Positions 35,013-43,556 of a stretch of 64,000 nucleotides of DNA are shown piece by piece. This DNA is from a bacterium. Lineage in GTDB: Bacteria; Sysuimicrobiota; Sysuimicrobiia; Sysuimicrobiales; Humicultoraceae. Numbering within the stretch: the stretch's first letter is position 1; every line of letters begins with the position of its first letter. Under the pieces are notes generated by a model. It was not told where the DNA came from. It was given only the letters and a program-made list of their open reading frames with translations, and did no database searches. Position numbers and translations under genes: made by a program. The stretch lies in assembly GCA_031082185.1 (NCBI GenBank), contig JAVHLI010000001.1, forward strand, positions 124,001 through 188,000, written 5' to 3'.

Positions 35013-36374
35013 TCAACCCGGACGCTCGTCCTGCCGGTCCCAGAGGTCATCGAGCAGGTTTTCGGCGGCGTCGAGGATCAGGCCCTCCGCCTCCGGAGCC
35101 ACCCTGCTCCACGGCGCCAGGCGGGTCTCGTAGCCGCCCTCGGCAAAGGCCGAGACCGGGGGCACATAGCCGATGCCGCCGTTGGCGTATCCGATGACGA
35201 TGGTGTGCTTGAAAGGCGACCGGTTCTGGAGGCGCAGGCCCGATTCGGCGAAGAACTCTCCCGGGAGCCCTATGAGGGCGACTTCGCCGACGGCGAACGC
35301 CGCCACCTCGGTGGTTTCCTCCTCCGCTCCTGCGCCCGCGGCCCTCGCGCCCCCGGCCCCCGCGCGCTGCTCGACCCAACTTAGGGCCAGCTCCGCGTAG
35401 AGAAGCTCGAGGCGGGCGGAGGTCACGGTCTCCTCGCCGGCGCCGGCTGCCTCCAGCGCCTCCAGGCGGCGTCGACAGGCAAGCACCTGCGCGCGCGCCT
35501 GTTCAAGAGGGGGTGTCGGCCGTAGCGGGACTAACAGGGATCGCCGGCCCGCCGCGAGCATCCCGTGGTCCGGCGTGCGCCGGCCTGCGACTGGCCTTGC
35601 GTCGGTTAAGGCTCGAGCGGCCTCCCCGGCAAGCCGCAGACCCAGCTCCTCGGCCCGCTCGAACGTCCGGCCGGGGATCGGTAGCCCTAGCGCCGAACGG
35701 TCGGCCGAGTGTCCCACGTTGATGTCGCCGCACGCTCCGTTGGCAAACATCACCCAGCCACCGGTGCCGTGTTCCACCGCGTCAACGGCGAACCCGACAT
35801 AATCGCGCGAGATCATCAGGTTGTCGGGTCCCAGCACAGTGGGGTGGCAGGCGTAGTGGAGGAGGAACGCCGGAGGCACACCGGTCCGCTCGGCCCGCAG
35901 CACGGTCACCGTGGGGTCAACCAGGCCGTCGTGGCGCCTTCGGTTCCGGCCGACCGAGTTCTCGCTGCCCAACGCCAGGGCGAGCGTCGCAGGCGTCAGG
36001 TCCCGGACCGCGGACGCCACTGCATCGGCCACCCTGTCGGCCAGATCATCGAGCCACCCCGGGTCGGGTGGAAGGCTGTAGAGGGCGAAGGTCGCGGGTG
36101 CGGCGTGGGTGTGCGTGGCCGCGAGCACGGCCGATGCCGCGGGAATTCCGGTCCTCTTCTGGATGCGGCGCCGGGCCTCTCTGACGAACCCGGCGTCGAG
36201 GTCGCAGAGATCGCAGACCACAAGGGCGATGCGCTGCCCGGCATCTTCCAGGACGAGCGCCCGCGCGCAGAGGTCGTCGTGGACCCCGCGTGCGCCTTTC
36301 TTCCTGGCGTCGAAACCCGCGAGGGGGGTTCCCGGAGGTGGGGTGATGACGGTTGTTGCGCAACCCAGGCGCAC
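35013..36374 (-). CDS. Neutral/alkaline ceramidase-like hydrolase
   Basis: 453 residues matching the N-terminal domain of neutral/alkaline non-lysosomal ceramidases: GCATTVITPPPGTPLAGFDAR at the start, zinc-site AATHTHAAPATF near residue 88, HYACHPTVLGPDNLMISRDYVGF, and FANGACGDIN. Full ceramidases are about 650-700 residues with a secretion signal. This protein is shorter, lacks the C-terminal immunoglobulin-like part and has no signal peptide, so it is probably cytoplasmic. Many such bacterial proteins have unknown substrates. GTG 36374 follows AGGAGAT. It is first in the run with the FbpABC/AfuABC-type importer, suggesting that the imported ligand or its derivative is hydrolysed. Confidence 0.8.
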   Translation of the reverse strand: MRLGCATTVITPPPGTPLAGFDARKKGARGVHDDLCARALVLEDAGQRIALVVCDLCDLDAGFVREARRRIQKRTGIPAASAVLAATHTHAAPATFALYSLPPDPGWLDDLADRVADAVASAVRDLTPATLALALGSENSVGRNRRRHDGLVDPTVTVLRAERTGVPPAFLLHYACHPTVLGPDNLMISRDYVGFAVDAVEHGTGGWVMFANGACGDINVGHSADRSALGLPIPGRTFERAEELGLRLAGEAARALTDARPVAGRRTPDHGMLAAGRRSLLVPLRPTPPLEQARAQVLACRRRLEALEAAGAGEETVTSARLELLYAELALSWVEQRAGAGGARAAGAGAEEETTEVAAFAVGEVALIGLPGEFFAESGLRLQNRSPFKHTIVIGYANGGIGYVPPVSAFAEGGYETRLAPWSRVAPEAEGLILDAAENLLDDLWDRQDERPG

Positions 36375-36387
36375 TGGGCAGGATCTC

Positions 36388-36730
36388 CTACAGGAGTCCC
36401 TCGTGGTCGCAGGCGATCTTTACACCGGCGCGCTCTGTGAACCGCGGCTTTGGTAAACCTCCGAACGCCTCGGCCCTGTGCTTGAAGACGTACAGGTAGC
36501 GCGCGTGTCGGGTGGCCTGCGGTGGGGTTGTCAAAGGCTCGATGCCCTCAACCTCTCGCAGCAGTGCGTCTAGGCGGGCGGCGTTCTCGGCGCGCAGGGC
36601 AATCTGGTCGTTGAGGCATTGCAGCGATCGCCGATCGTCCCAACCCACACTCTTCGCCACTCGGAGCCGTGAGCCTGCGCCGCATCCTCGATGACGGCGA
36701 TTCCGCGTGTCCCGGCCAGCAGTGCCACAG
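36388..36730 (-). pseudogene. Remnant of a DegT/DnrJ/EryC1/StrS aminotransferase
   Basis: Two minus-strand frames carry pieces of one family. Around 36730-36627 the translation reads GIAVIEDAAQAHGSEW followed by VGTIGD, the cofactor-binding block of DegT sugar aminotransferases. From about 36625 to 36388, in another frame, it reads LNDQIALRAENAARLDALLREV, then TRHARYLYVFKHRAEAFGGL, the C-terminal block. The roughly 100 residues between them, including the catalytic Lys region, are missing. The gene has suffered a deletion and frameshift. It lies between nagA and the ceramidase-like gene and probably belonged to the amino-sugar operon. Confidence 0.75.
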
Positions 36731-36756
36731 AGGGACTACTACTGGCCGCCTTGCTG

Positions 36757-37974
36757 TCAGGACGACCTTGCGACGGTTTCTGGAGGTGGGGCCTCAGGAC
36801 CATGGACCACGCGTCCTCCCACGATCGTCCACCGGACGGTCAATTCTCCGTCCAGCACGACCAGGTCTGCGCGCTTGCCTGGCGCAAGACTGCCGCGATC
36901 GCCATCAAGGTGCACGAACCGGGCAGGGTTGATGGTTGCCAGTTTCACTGCGTCCAAGAGGGGAAGGCCGACCTCGTGCACCATGGTCCGGACACACCGG
37001 TCCATGGTGGCGATACTCCCGGCAAAGAAGCTGCGATCGGGCAGTTTGGCCACGTCATCCTCGACGAGCACTTTGCGGCCAGCCCATGTGTGCTCCCCGG
37101 GCGGGAAGCCCGCCACCCGTACGGCGTCCGTACAGACGCACAGGCGGTCGAGCCCCTTAGCCTTGATGATGAGCCGCATCAGACTTGCCGGAAGATGCCT
37201 GCCGTCCGCGATCATCTCCGTGGAGAGCTCGTCCAGCAGAAGTGTGGCCTCGATGACGCCAGGAATCCGAAAGGCCTGCACCCGCCGGAGGCCCGACATG
37301 CTGGAGTACATATGGGTGACATGGGTGAAGCCCGCCTCGACGGCCGCGACCACCTCATCAAAGGTGGCGGCCGTGTGCCCGATGGAAGCCACAATCCCCC
37401 GGGCCACGAGCTCCCGCCCGAGCTCAAGGGCACGAGACAGTTCAGGGGCCACCGACATGCGCCGCACGATGTCAGCGTAATCCAGCAGGCGCGACCACTC
37501 CTCCGGATTGGGGTCCTTCATGGCACTGGGGGGCTGGGCCCCGGCCTCTGTCGGCGCGAAGTACGGCCCCTCTATGTGCACGCCGGCAACATCTGCGTCT
37601 GCACGCGTCTGGTCGGCCAACTGGCGCAGCACGGCCAAGGCCCGGATGATCTCGTCAACTGGGGCGGTGCGCAGCGTCGCCAGCAGCGATGTCGTGCCGC
37701 CCCTGGCGTGAAAGGCGCAGATGATCTCGGCCGACTCAACTGATGCATCCATGAAGTCGGCCCCTGCTCCCCCGTGAACGTGGATGTCCACGAACCCCGG
37801 GACGACGGTATGCCCGGCGGCGATGACGCGGTGGGCGTCCGGAGGGATGGCCAGGCTCGTTGCCGGCCCTACCGCCTCGATGCGTCCGTTCCTCACGATC
37901 ACCACACCCTCGGGGATCTCCCGGAAGGGAGTCAACACCCGCCCTCCGACCACGGCCATGACCTGTGTGTTCAT
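36757..37974 (-). CDS. nagA: N-acetylglucosamine-6-phosphate deacetylase-like amidohydrolase (operon 1)
   Basis: 405 residues. Family marks are VVPGFVDIHVHGGAGADFMD (HxH metal pair near 60), GVHIEGPYFAPTEAGAQPP (metal Glu), ASIGHTAATFDEV (His), THVTHMYSSMSGL (His) and LCVCTDAVR (catalytic Asp). It would remove acetate from an N-acetyl amino sugar 6-phosphate, giving the amine sugar phosphate. The HxH pair predicts a two-metal site, unlike the second NagA (44882-46045), which has QxN. ATG 37974 follows AAGGGGAC. It is downstream of the SIS gene in the GntR-headed operon. Confidence 0.88.
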   Translation of the reverse strand: MNTQVMAVVGGRVLTPFREIPEGVVIVRNGRIEAVGPATSLAIPPDAHRVIAAGHTVVPGFVDIHVHGGAGADFMDASVESAEIICAFHARGGTTSLLATLRTAPVDEIIRALAVLRQLADQTRADADVAGVHIEGPYFAPTEAGAQPPSAMKDPNPEEWSRLLDYADIVRRMSVAPELSRALELGRELVARGIVASIGHTAATFDEVVAAVEAGFTHVTHMYSSMSGLRRVQAFRIPGVIEATLLLDELSTEMIADGRHLPASLMRLIIKAKGLDRLCVCTDAVRVAGFPPGEHTWAGRKVLVEDDVAKLPDRSFFAGSIATMDRCVRTMVHEVGLPLLDAVKLATINPARFVHLDGDRGSLAPGKRADLVVLDGELTVRWTIVGGRVVHGPEAPPPETVARSS

Positions 37975-38052
37975 CGCTGTGTCCCCTTGGAGGCCATGCA
38001 GAAGGGGCGCCGGGCAGACGCCCCCTCTGCGGCCCTTCACTCACCGCGGACG

Positions 38053-38805
38053 CTAGAGATGCTTGACCCTTGAGTAGTACTTAGCGTGGAACGGCGCGTT
38101 GATCTTGTCGGCGCCGGCCATGTTCCCGCTGTACCAGACCTCCGGGGCTTCCCCGGTCTTAACGATCCGGTCCACCACCTCGGCGACGAGCGACTGGACG
38201 ATGTAGACGTTTATCACGGTGGAGACCGAGGCCACCTTCCGGTCGAAGCCGTCTATGTCCACCACGGCGTCTCCGGGTGGAACGTGGGCGTCGATTACGA
38301 CGTCCGCGAGGTCACAGAGGTTCTGGTTGCTCGGGTGCCTTGCCGGGATACCCGGCGTGACCCCCTCGGCGAACTCACGTGAAGTCACGGCGATTACCGT
38401 CACGCCCCGCTTCCGGCACTCCAGTGCCGTGTCGATCGTGACCGCGTTGATGCCGTTCACGTTGATCAGCACCAGCAGGTCCCCCTGCTTGACGCGGTAG
38501 TAGTCAAGGACGTGTTGCGCGAAGCCAACCACCCTTTCGGTATTCGGGTGGCCCTCCAGGTTTGCGATCCCGGGCGGGAACAGGGGGTTCCATGCTGCAA
38601 GCCCGCCCGCTCTCCAGAAGAGCTCCATGGCGCCCATGACCGAGTGCCCGCCGGTGCCGAAGACGTGCACAAGCTCGCCCTTGAGCATCTTCTCCGCGAT
38701 CAAGTCGGCTGCGCGGCCGAGGTTGCCGCGCTCCTCGCTTCTGACGCGCTCGAGAATAGTGATGCATGATTCGTAGAAACGGTCCATCGGTGCAGTTGCT
38801 GCCAC
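38053..38805 (-). CDS. SIS domain phosphosugar-binding protein, UPF0309-like (paralogue 1)
   Basis: 250 residues. HVFGTGGHSVMGAMELFWRAGGL near 47-68 and INVNGINAVTIDTALECRKRGVTVIAVTSREFAE match the UPF0309 group of single SIS-domain proteins, which bind or isomerise phosphosugars. In the usual family the second loop reads SNSGIN; here it is NVNGIN. It is closely related to the protein at 41981-42727 and less so to that at 46077-46829. It lies 13 bases after the binding-protein gene and before nagA. It may take the place of NagB or process the imported sugar. The reaction is not known. Confidence 0.85.
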   Translation of the reverse strand: MAATAPMDRFYESCITILERVRSEERGNLGRAADLIAEKMLKGELVHVFGTGGHSVMGAMELFWRAGGLAAWNPLFPPGIANLEGHPNTERVVGFAQHVLDYYRVKQGDLLVLINVNGINAVTIDTALECRKRGVTVIAVTSREFAEGVTPGIPARHPSNQNLCDLADVVIDAHVPPGDAVVDIDGFDRKVASVSTVINVYIVQSLVAEVVDRIVKTGEAPEVWYSGNMAGADKINAPFHAKYYSRVKHL

Positions 38806-38817
38806 GCCTCTGTCCTC

Positions 38818-40101
38818 CTATTTGTAGCCGATGTCACGCAGCTGCCGGGTGGCCCACTGCATGGCTTCCTTTGGCTTCATCTTCCCGGTGACTACCTGCG
38901 CGAACATGTTCGGCAGCACGAACGTTGCGTACGCGGCCTGGGCGCGCCGGTCCGCCGGTGCTGGCCAGCCGGTCAGCTTCTGCCACTTCGTATACCCGAT
39001 GATGCCCTGGAGCTTGGGGTCGATCCGCCACACAGGATGGCGGTCGAACTTCGGGTGCGCCGGCATGTTGAACCCGCCTCCGGTCTCGATGTAGCGGTTC
39101 TGGTTCTCCTCTTCGTAGAAGAAGCGCAGGAAGTCCTTCGCCGCTTCCTTGTTCCTGGCGAACTTCCAGATTCCGAAGCTATAGAAGTCGCCCATGCCGA
39201 ACCGTCCCTTGGGGCCGAGAAGCGCGCCGTGGTGGTTGATGTTCACCGCGATATCGGGGTTCGTGCGCTTGGCCGTTACGTAGACGCTACTGGGATTCAG
39301 CGTCCAGGAGCCGCGGCCCGAGAGTATGAAGCGGTTGTTGCCCGCGTTGTCCCACGCCAGGATCTCGCGGTCCATCTGCGGGAAGATCTCCTGGACGTAG
39401 GCTATCGCCTGCTCGGTTTCCGGCGACTCGATGGCAATCTGGCCGTCCGGCGTGGCTATCTTCCCTCCGTACGACCAGTGCAGCTGATAAAGCGTGTTGT
39501 TTGCATCGCCGCACTGGCTGATAGGGAATCCGATGGGCCGGTCGATCCCGCGCAGCTTCTTAGCGGCGCGCATGACGTCGGCCCAGCTTGCCGGGTGCGG
39601 CTCCCCGACCTGCTTGAAGTAGTCCTCCCTGTAGGTGCCGTGGAAGGCGACGGTCATCCTGGGCACCGCCTTCCATCGGCCGTTGAGGAAGCACGCCTGC
39701 TTCGCGACGGGATGCCACGCCCCCCAGCGCTTGATGATCTCGTCGTTGATGTCGTCGAGGTCGACGAGCTGAGGCTCGATCATCGCCGTCTGGAGGTTCT
39801 CGAGGCTGACTATGTCGTGGCCACGCTGGGCAGACACCTCTGCGGCGTGCTTGGCCGCCATCTCTGGGATTGAGACGAAGTCAACCGTGATCTTGACGCC
39901 GGCACGCCTGCCGAACTCGGCCGCCTGCCGGCGAAGCTCCTCATCGTTTGCCGAGACGAAGGAGCTGAACATCAGGATGCTCATCTCCCGCTCCTGCCCT
40001 AGGGCTATCTGCGGGAAACGGCTGGCTAGCCCAAGGCCGTATGCGGCCCCTGCCGCGGCAGCCGTCCCCACTAACTGCCGTCTGGTCAATCTCGTTGCCA
40101 T
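38818..40101 (-). CDS. Sugar ABC transporter substrate-binding protein with Tat-type signal (operon 1)
   Basis: 427 residues from the ATG at 40101. An ATG two codons earlier sits directly against GGGAGGAG and is too close. The N-terminus TRLTRRQLVGTAAAAGAAYGLG is a twin-arginine signal. The mature protein has the family 1 extracellular binding fold (ILMFSSFVSANDEELRRQAA; aromatic, Gly-rich ligand region FYSFGIWKFARNKEAAKDFL). It would deliver a carbohydrate to the two permeases encoded upstream. Export in folded form may reflect early cofactor or ligand binding, or simply lineage preference. The other two sugar-binding proteins here have Sec-type signals. Confidence 0.9.
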   Translation of the reverse strand: MATRLTRRQLVGTAAAAGAAYGLGLASRFPQIALGQEREMSILMFSSFVSANDEELRRQAAEFGRRAGVKITVDFVSIPEMAAKHAAEVSAQRGHDIVSLENLQTAMIEPQLVDLDDINDEIIKRWGAWHPVAKQACFLNGRWKAVPRMTVAFHGTYREDYFKQVGEPHPASWADVMRAAKKLRGIDRPIGFPISQCGDANNTLYQLHWSYGGKIATPDGQIAIESPETEQAIAYVQEIFPQMDREILAWDNAGNNRFILSGRGSWTLNPSSVYVTAKRTNPDIAVNINHHGALLGPKGRFGMGDFYSFGIWKFARNKEAAKDFLRFFYEEENQNRYIETGGGFNMPAHPKFDRHPVWRIDPKLQGIIGYTKWQKLTGWPAPADRRAQAAYATFVLPNMFAQVVTGKMKPKEAMQWATRQLRDIGYK

Positions 40102-40195
40102 TTGCATCTCCTCCCTTTGTGCTCTTGATCCTTCTTAGTCCCGAGGCACAGTTCAGGCTTCATACTGGACTTCCGTGATGTTCCATCCCACTGTC

Positions 40196-41035
40196 TCACT
40201 TGATAGCACCAGCGGTCAGGCCCGATATGTAGTAGTCTAATAGGAACGCGTAGATGACGGCTATCGGAACCGAGCCGAGGACCGCGCCGGCCATAAGCTC
40301 TCCCCAGTAATACACGTCGCCGCGGATCAACTCGGTGACGACCCCCGGCCCGAGCGTCTTCTGCGCCGTTGAGCTCACGAAGGTCACGGCGTAGATGAAC
40401 TCATTCCACGACAGCGTGAATGCGAACAGCGTGGCCGTGAGGACGCCTGGGATCGCCGTGGGCAGGATGATACGGATAAGGGCGCCAAGGTAGCTGCACC
40501 CGTCGATCAGCGCGCTCTCCTCCAGCTCCTTTGGGATTGTGCGGAAGTAGCTCATCAGCAGCCACGTCGCGAACGGAACCAGGAACGTTGGGTACGAGAC
40601 AACCAGCGACCACCGCGTGTCCCCCAGGTTTAGGATTCGGATGACCTGCGACAGCGGGATGAACAGCAGCGTCGTGGGGACAAGGTATACCGCGAAGATC
40701 ACCCCCCCCAAGGTCTCGCCCCCGCGGAACCGCAACCTAGCCAGCGCGTAGCCCGCCAGGATGCTTATGACGACCGCGATCGCCGTTGACAGCACCGCGA
40801 CCACGGCGGTGTTGACCATCCACGTGGCAAACGCGGTCCGCTCGAACAGGAACCGGTAGTGCTCCAACGTGGGGCTGGATCGGAACCAGAACGGGATGGC
40901 CTTGAGGTCGTATAGCTCGGCGTTCTGCTTCAGCGAGGTCACGACCATCCAGTAGAACGGGAACAGCAGGAGGACTACAAAGGGAAGGACGGCTAGGTAG
41001 TAAGCCGCGGGCCGGCGTGCCTGGCGGCCTACCAT
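40196..41035 (-). CDS. CUT1 sugar ABC transporter permease, MalG type (operon 1)
   Basis: 279 residues with six membrane helices. The EAA loop reads EELEESALIDGCSYLGALIRIILP, where the ATPase docks. The end ISGLTAGAIK is typical of MalG-like proteins. ATG 41035 overlaps the end of the upstream MalF-type gene by seven bases. No ATPase gene is present in the operon. It would pair with the MalF-type protein and an ATPase encoded elsewhere. Confidence 0.92.
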   Translation of the reverse strand: MVGRQARRPAAYYLAVLPFVVLLLFPFYWMVVTSLKQNAELYDLKAIPFWFRSSPTLEHYRFLFERTAFATWMVNTAVVAVLSTAIAVVISILAGYALARLRFRGGETLGGVIFAVYLVPTTLLFIPLSQVIRILNLGDTRWSLVVSYPTFLVPFATWLLMSYFRTIPKELEESALIDGCSYLGALIRIILPTAIPGVLTATLFAFTLSWNEFIYAVTFVSSTAQKTLGPGVVTELIRGDVYYWGELMAGAVLGSVPIAVIYAFLLDYYISGLTAGAIK

Positions 41036-41904
41036 TCCCACTTTCTCCTCATCAGCCGCATCTGGTAGAACACGATGACCATGAGGAAGGGCAGCATAAA
41101 CAGCGAGGTCGCGGCCCCGCGCCCGATCTCGCCGGTGATCAACCCGGTTTGGTGCGCCAGGGTGGCCAGCAGGTGCGTGCTGTTGATTGGGCCTCCGCGC
41201 GTGAGCACGTACACGATGTTGAAGTCGCTGATCGTCATGATGAGCGAGAACAGGACGACGGTTGCCAGCACGGGCCGGAGCAGGGGAACGGTGATCAGCC
41301 AGAACCGCGTGAACACGTTGGCCCCGTCCGTCTCCGCCGCTTCGTAGAGCTCGTCCGGGATGGACAGCAGGCCAGCAAGCAGGTTTATCGCGAAGAACGG
41401 GATCCCACGCCAGACGTTGACGATAATCACCGCGACCCGCGCCAGGTGGGCCTCGCCGAGCCACTGCAGGTCCGATACATAGGCGATGGCGCCCAGCCGG
41501 ACCAGGACCCAGTTGATGACGCTGAACTGGGGCTCGAACATCCACTTCCAGGCCACGGTGCTGAGGGCCGTGGGCACTATCCAAGGCAGGAGTATCGCCG
41601 CTCTTATCAGGCGACTCCCGGGCAGGCGGTGGCGGCCCAATCCTGCCAGCACGAGCGCCAGGGCCATTCCCAGGACGACCTTGGCCACCACGGCCGTCGT
41701 GGTGTAGATCGCCGTGTTCTTCAGAGCCTGCTGGAAGATCTCCTGATGGATCAGCCTCGCGAACTGCCCCAGGCCCACAAACCGGCCCATGTCACCGATC
41801 ACAGCATCACTGGTGGCCAGGTAGAGGGCGAGCAGGAACGGGTACCCGACGAGCACGAGGAGCAGCACCACCGCGGGTGCCACAAACGCGTAAGCCGTGG
41901 CCAC
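41029..41904 (-). CDS. CUT1 sugar ABC transporter permease, MalF type (operon 1)
   Basis: At least 291 residues with six helices. The EAA loop is DELYEAAETDGANVFTRFWLITVP, and LTRGGPINSTHLLATL follows. The start is uncertain. GTG 41904 begins directly at TM1 (VATAYAFVAPAVVLLLVLVG) with no ribosome binding site. A strong AAGGAGAG at 41979-41972 sits just after the SIS stop, but no ATG, GTG or TTG in frame follows it at normal spacing (the frame reads GTT at 41967). A rare start codon or a point mutation is possible. The coding region itself is intact. Confidence 0.85.
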   Translation of the reverse strand: MATAYAFVAPAVVLLLVLVGYPFLLALYLATSDAVIGDMGRFVGLGQFARLIHQEIFQQALKNTAIYTTTAVVAKVVLGMALALVLAGLGRHRLPGSRLIRAAILLPWIVPTALSTVAWKWMFEPQFSVINWVLVRLGAIAYVSDLQWLGEAHLARVAVIIVNVWRGIPFFAINLLAGLLSIPDELYEAAETDGANVFTRFWLITVPLLRPVLATVVLFSLIMTISDFNIVYVLTRGGPINSTHLLATLAHQTGLITGEIGRGAATSLFMLPFLMVIVFYQMRLMRRKWEW

Positions 41905-41980
41905 CTCGGGGCTCAGGCGCCTGCCCCAGGGCCACCTGCCCCGATGGGTCGGAGGCGTTGTGGAAACGGAACTCTCCTTG

Positions 41981-42727
41981 CTAGTACTGATGGATGACCC
42001 TCCCCCGGTACCGTTCCTGTATCCGAAGGCTCCGCTCTCTTCCGCCGGACAGGTTCGCGCTGTAACGAACCAGCGGCTCGATCCCCCTTTCTGCCATGCG
42101 CTCGACAACGAGCGCCACCAGGCAGTTGACGATCAGCACGACCGGAAAAGTCGAGCCGGAGGCGACCTTGTGCTCCACCCCGGGTATGTCCAGTAGCGCG
42201 TCTCCGGGAGGGATGTGGCAATCGATGACCACGTCCGCCAGGTCACACAGGTTCTGCTTGCTGGGGTGGCGGGCCAGCGTGTCCGGCGGCACACCCTCGG
42301 CGAACTCCCGGGATGTGACCGCGATTACCTTAGCCCCCCGGGCTCTTGCCTCAATGGCGGAGTCTATGGTCACCGCGTTGATGCCGTTGACGTTGATGAT
42401 GATAATGACGTCGCCAGCGCCAACGCCGTAGTGGTTGAAGATCGCCGGAACGTACCCGACCAGTCGCTCCGTGCTTGGGCGGCTGTCTGTCACCGAGATG
42501 CCTGGCGGGAAGATGCCGTTTATCGGATACAGGCCTCCGGCGCGCTGGAACATCTCCATGGCACCCATTATGGAATGCCCTCCGGTGCCGAAGACGTGGA
42601 TCACGCGGTCTTCCTGGATCTTCTCGATCAGTAAGTCCGCAGCCGCGCTCATCGCGTCCTGTTCGCATTCCATGACGGCCTGCATGATCTCGGTCACGGT
42701 CTGGAAGTAGCGTTCAGCGGCGCTCAT
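41981..42727 (-). CDS. SIS domain phosphosugar-binding protein, UPF0309-like (paralogue 2)
   Basis: 248 residues from ATG 42727, behind AGGGGTGG. HVFGTGGHSIMGAMEMFQRAGGL and INVNGINAVTIDSAIEARARGAKVIAVTSREFAEG closely match paralogue 1 at 38053-38805, including the NVNGIN loop. The two copies thus bracket the transporter genes of one operon. It overlaps the GntR gene end by 14 bases. It may be a sugar-phosphate isomerase or a ligand sensor. The presence of two near-identical SIS proteins suggests a heterodimer or two sequential steps. Confidence 0.85.
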   Translation of the reverse strand: MSAAERYFQTVTEIMQAVMECEQDAMSAAADLLIEKIQEDRVIHVFGTGGHSIMGAMEMFQRAGGLYPINGIFPPGISVTDSRPSTERLVGYVPAIFNHYGVGAGDVIIIINVNGINAVTIDSAIEARARGAKVIAVTSREFAEGVPPDTLARHPSKQNLCDLADVVIDCHIPPGDALLDIPGVEHKVASGSTFPVVLIVNCLVALVVERMAERGIEPLVRYSANLSGGRERSLRIQERYRGRVIHQY

Positions 42728-43415
42728 CGCTTCCACCCCTATCTGTTCGCAGATTGCCTTCGGCGGGCAGTGAAACCAGCGGTGTCAGAACCTCGGCGCG
42801 CCTCTTCACGCTGCGCAGGTGATCGGCCAGGGCGTCCGCAGCCTCGGAGCTGTTTCGCCTCTGGAAGGCGGATAGGATCCCGTCGTGCTCCCGGAACGTC
42901 TGATCGAGTTCCTGGAGCCGCGTTTGCTTCTGAAAGTAGAAAAGGCGCAGGGTGTGCATGTGCGAGTTCATCGACCTGAAGAGCCGCAGCAGGAGCGAGT
43001 TCCCGGACGCCGCGACGATCGTATCGTGGAACTCGCGGTCGGCCGCGTTGTTTTCCATGTACTCTCTCGCGGCCATCGCGCTGCAGAAGCGCGAGTGGAT
43101 CTCTTCCAACCTGCCGACGAGCCTGTCGGGAACCGAATTGATCTGCCGCGCGGCGAAGACCTCAAGAATCAGCCGGCAGTCCAGCATCTCGTGGAGGTCG
43201 CGCGCGGAGAGAGACATGACGTAGTAACCTTGATTCCTGCGGTAGACCACGAGACCCTCACCCTGTAGCCGGCCAAGGGCCTCGCGGATGGGGGTGTGGC
43301 TCACCCCCAGATCCCGGGCGAACTGATCAATCGGTACCTTCTCGCCCGGCCTCCAGACCTGTTCGAGGATCCGTTGCCGGAGGATATCCGTGACCTGTTC
43401 AGAGACTACCTGCAC
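42714..43415 (-). CDS. GntR family regulator with FCD ligand domain
   Basis: 233 residues from GTG 43415. The N-terminal winged helix has the GntR pattern ILRQRILEQVWRPGEKVP, then LARDLGVSHTPIREALGRLQGEGLV. The C-terminal all-helical FCD domain has LRLILEVFAARQI, the metal-type residues in REFHDTIVAASGN, NSHMHTLR and REHDGILSAF. FCD members sense organic acids or sugars. It heads the operon with SIS, permeases, binding protein, SIS and nagA. A 35-bp palindrome lies 16 bases upstream, so autoregulation and control of the whole operon are likely. Confidence 0.9.
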   Translation of the reverse strand: MQVVSEQVTDILRQRILEQVWRPGEKVPIDQFARDLGVSHTPIREALGRLQGEGLVVYRRNQGYYVMSLSARDLHEMLDCRLILEVFAARQINSVPDRLVGRLEEIHSRFCSAMAAREYMENNAADREFHDTIVAASGNSLLLRLFRSMNSHMHTLRLFYFQKQTRLQELDQTFREHDGILSAFQRRNSSEAADALADHLRSVKRRAEVLTPLVSLPAEGNLRTDRGGSDERR

Positions 43416-43430
43416 GCAGGCACACCGTCC

Positions 43431-43465
43431 GTACGGGAATCCTATAGCATATAGGATTCCCGTAC
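43431..43465. promoter_or_regulatory. 35-bp palindromic operator upstream of the GntR gene
   Basis: The 16-base arm GTACGGGAATCCTATA is followed by a three-base centre (GCA) and its exact reverse complement. It lies directly downstream of a promoter (43467-43495) and 16 bases before the GntR start. Such a long perfect palindrome at +1 is what an autoregulated GntR/FCD repressor would bind. Confidence 0.8.
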
Positions 43466-43466
43466 C

Positions 43467-43495
43467 ATTGAACCGCTGCTGAGACGACCTGTCAA
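43467..43495 (-). promoter_or_regulatory. Promoter of the GntR-headed amino-sugar operon
   Basis: On the minus strand TTGACA (43495-43490), a 17-base spacer and TTCAAT (43472-43467) form a promoter whose start point would fall in the palindrome at 43431-43465. The -35 is exact; the -10 matches four of six positions. Confidence 0.6.
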
Positions 43496-43556
43496 GCAAT
43501 TCCCCCCGTTCTCCCTGCGCCGCGCCGCGTGCCATCCACAACCGGCCCGGGGCGCT

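Noticed and set aside
42000-42108. Upstream start for the MalF-type permease at 42108
   Set aside because: It would overlap the SIS gene by about 128 bases and the added residues have no membrane or family features.
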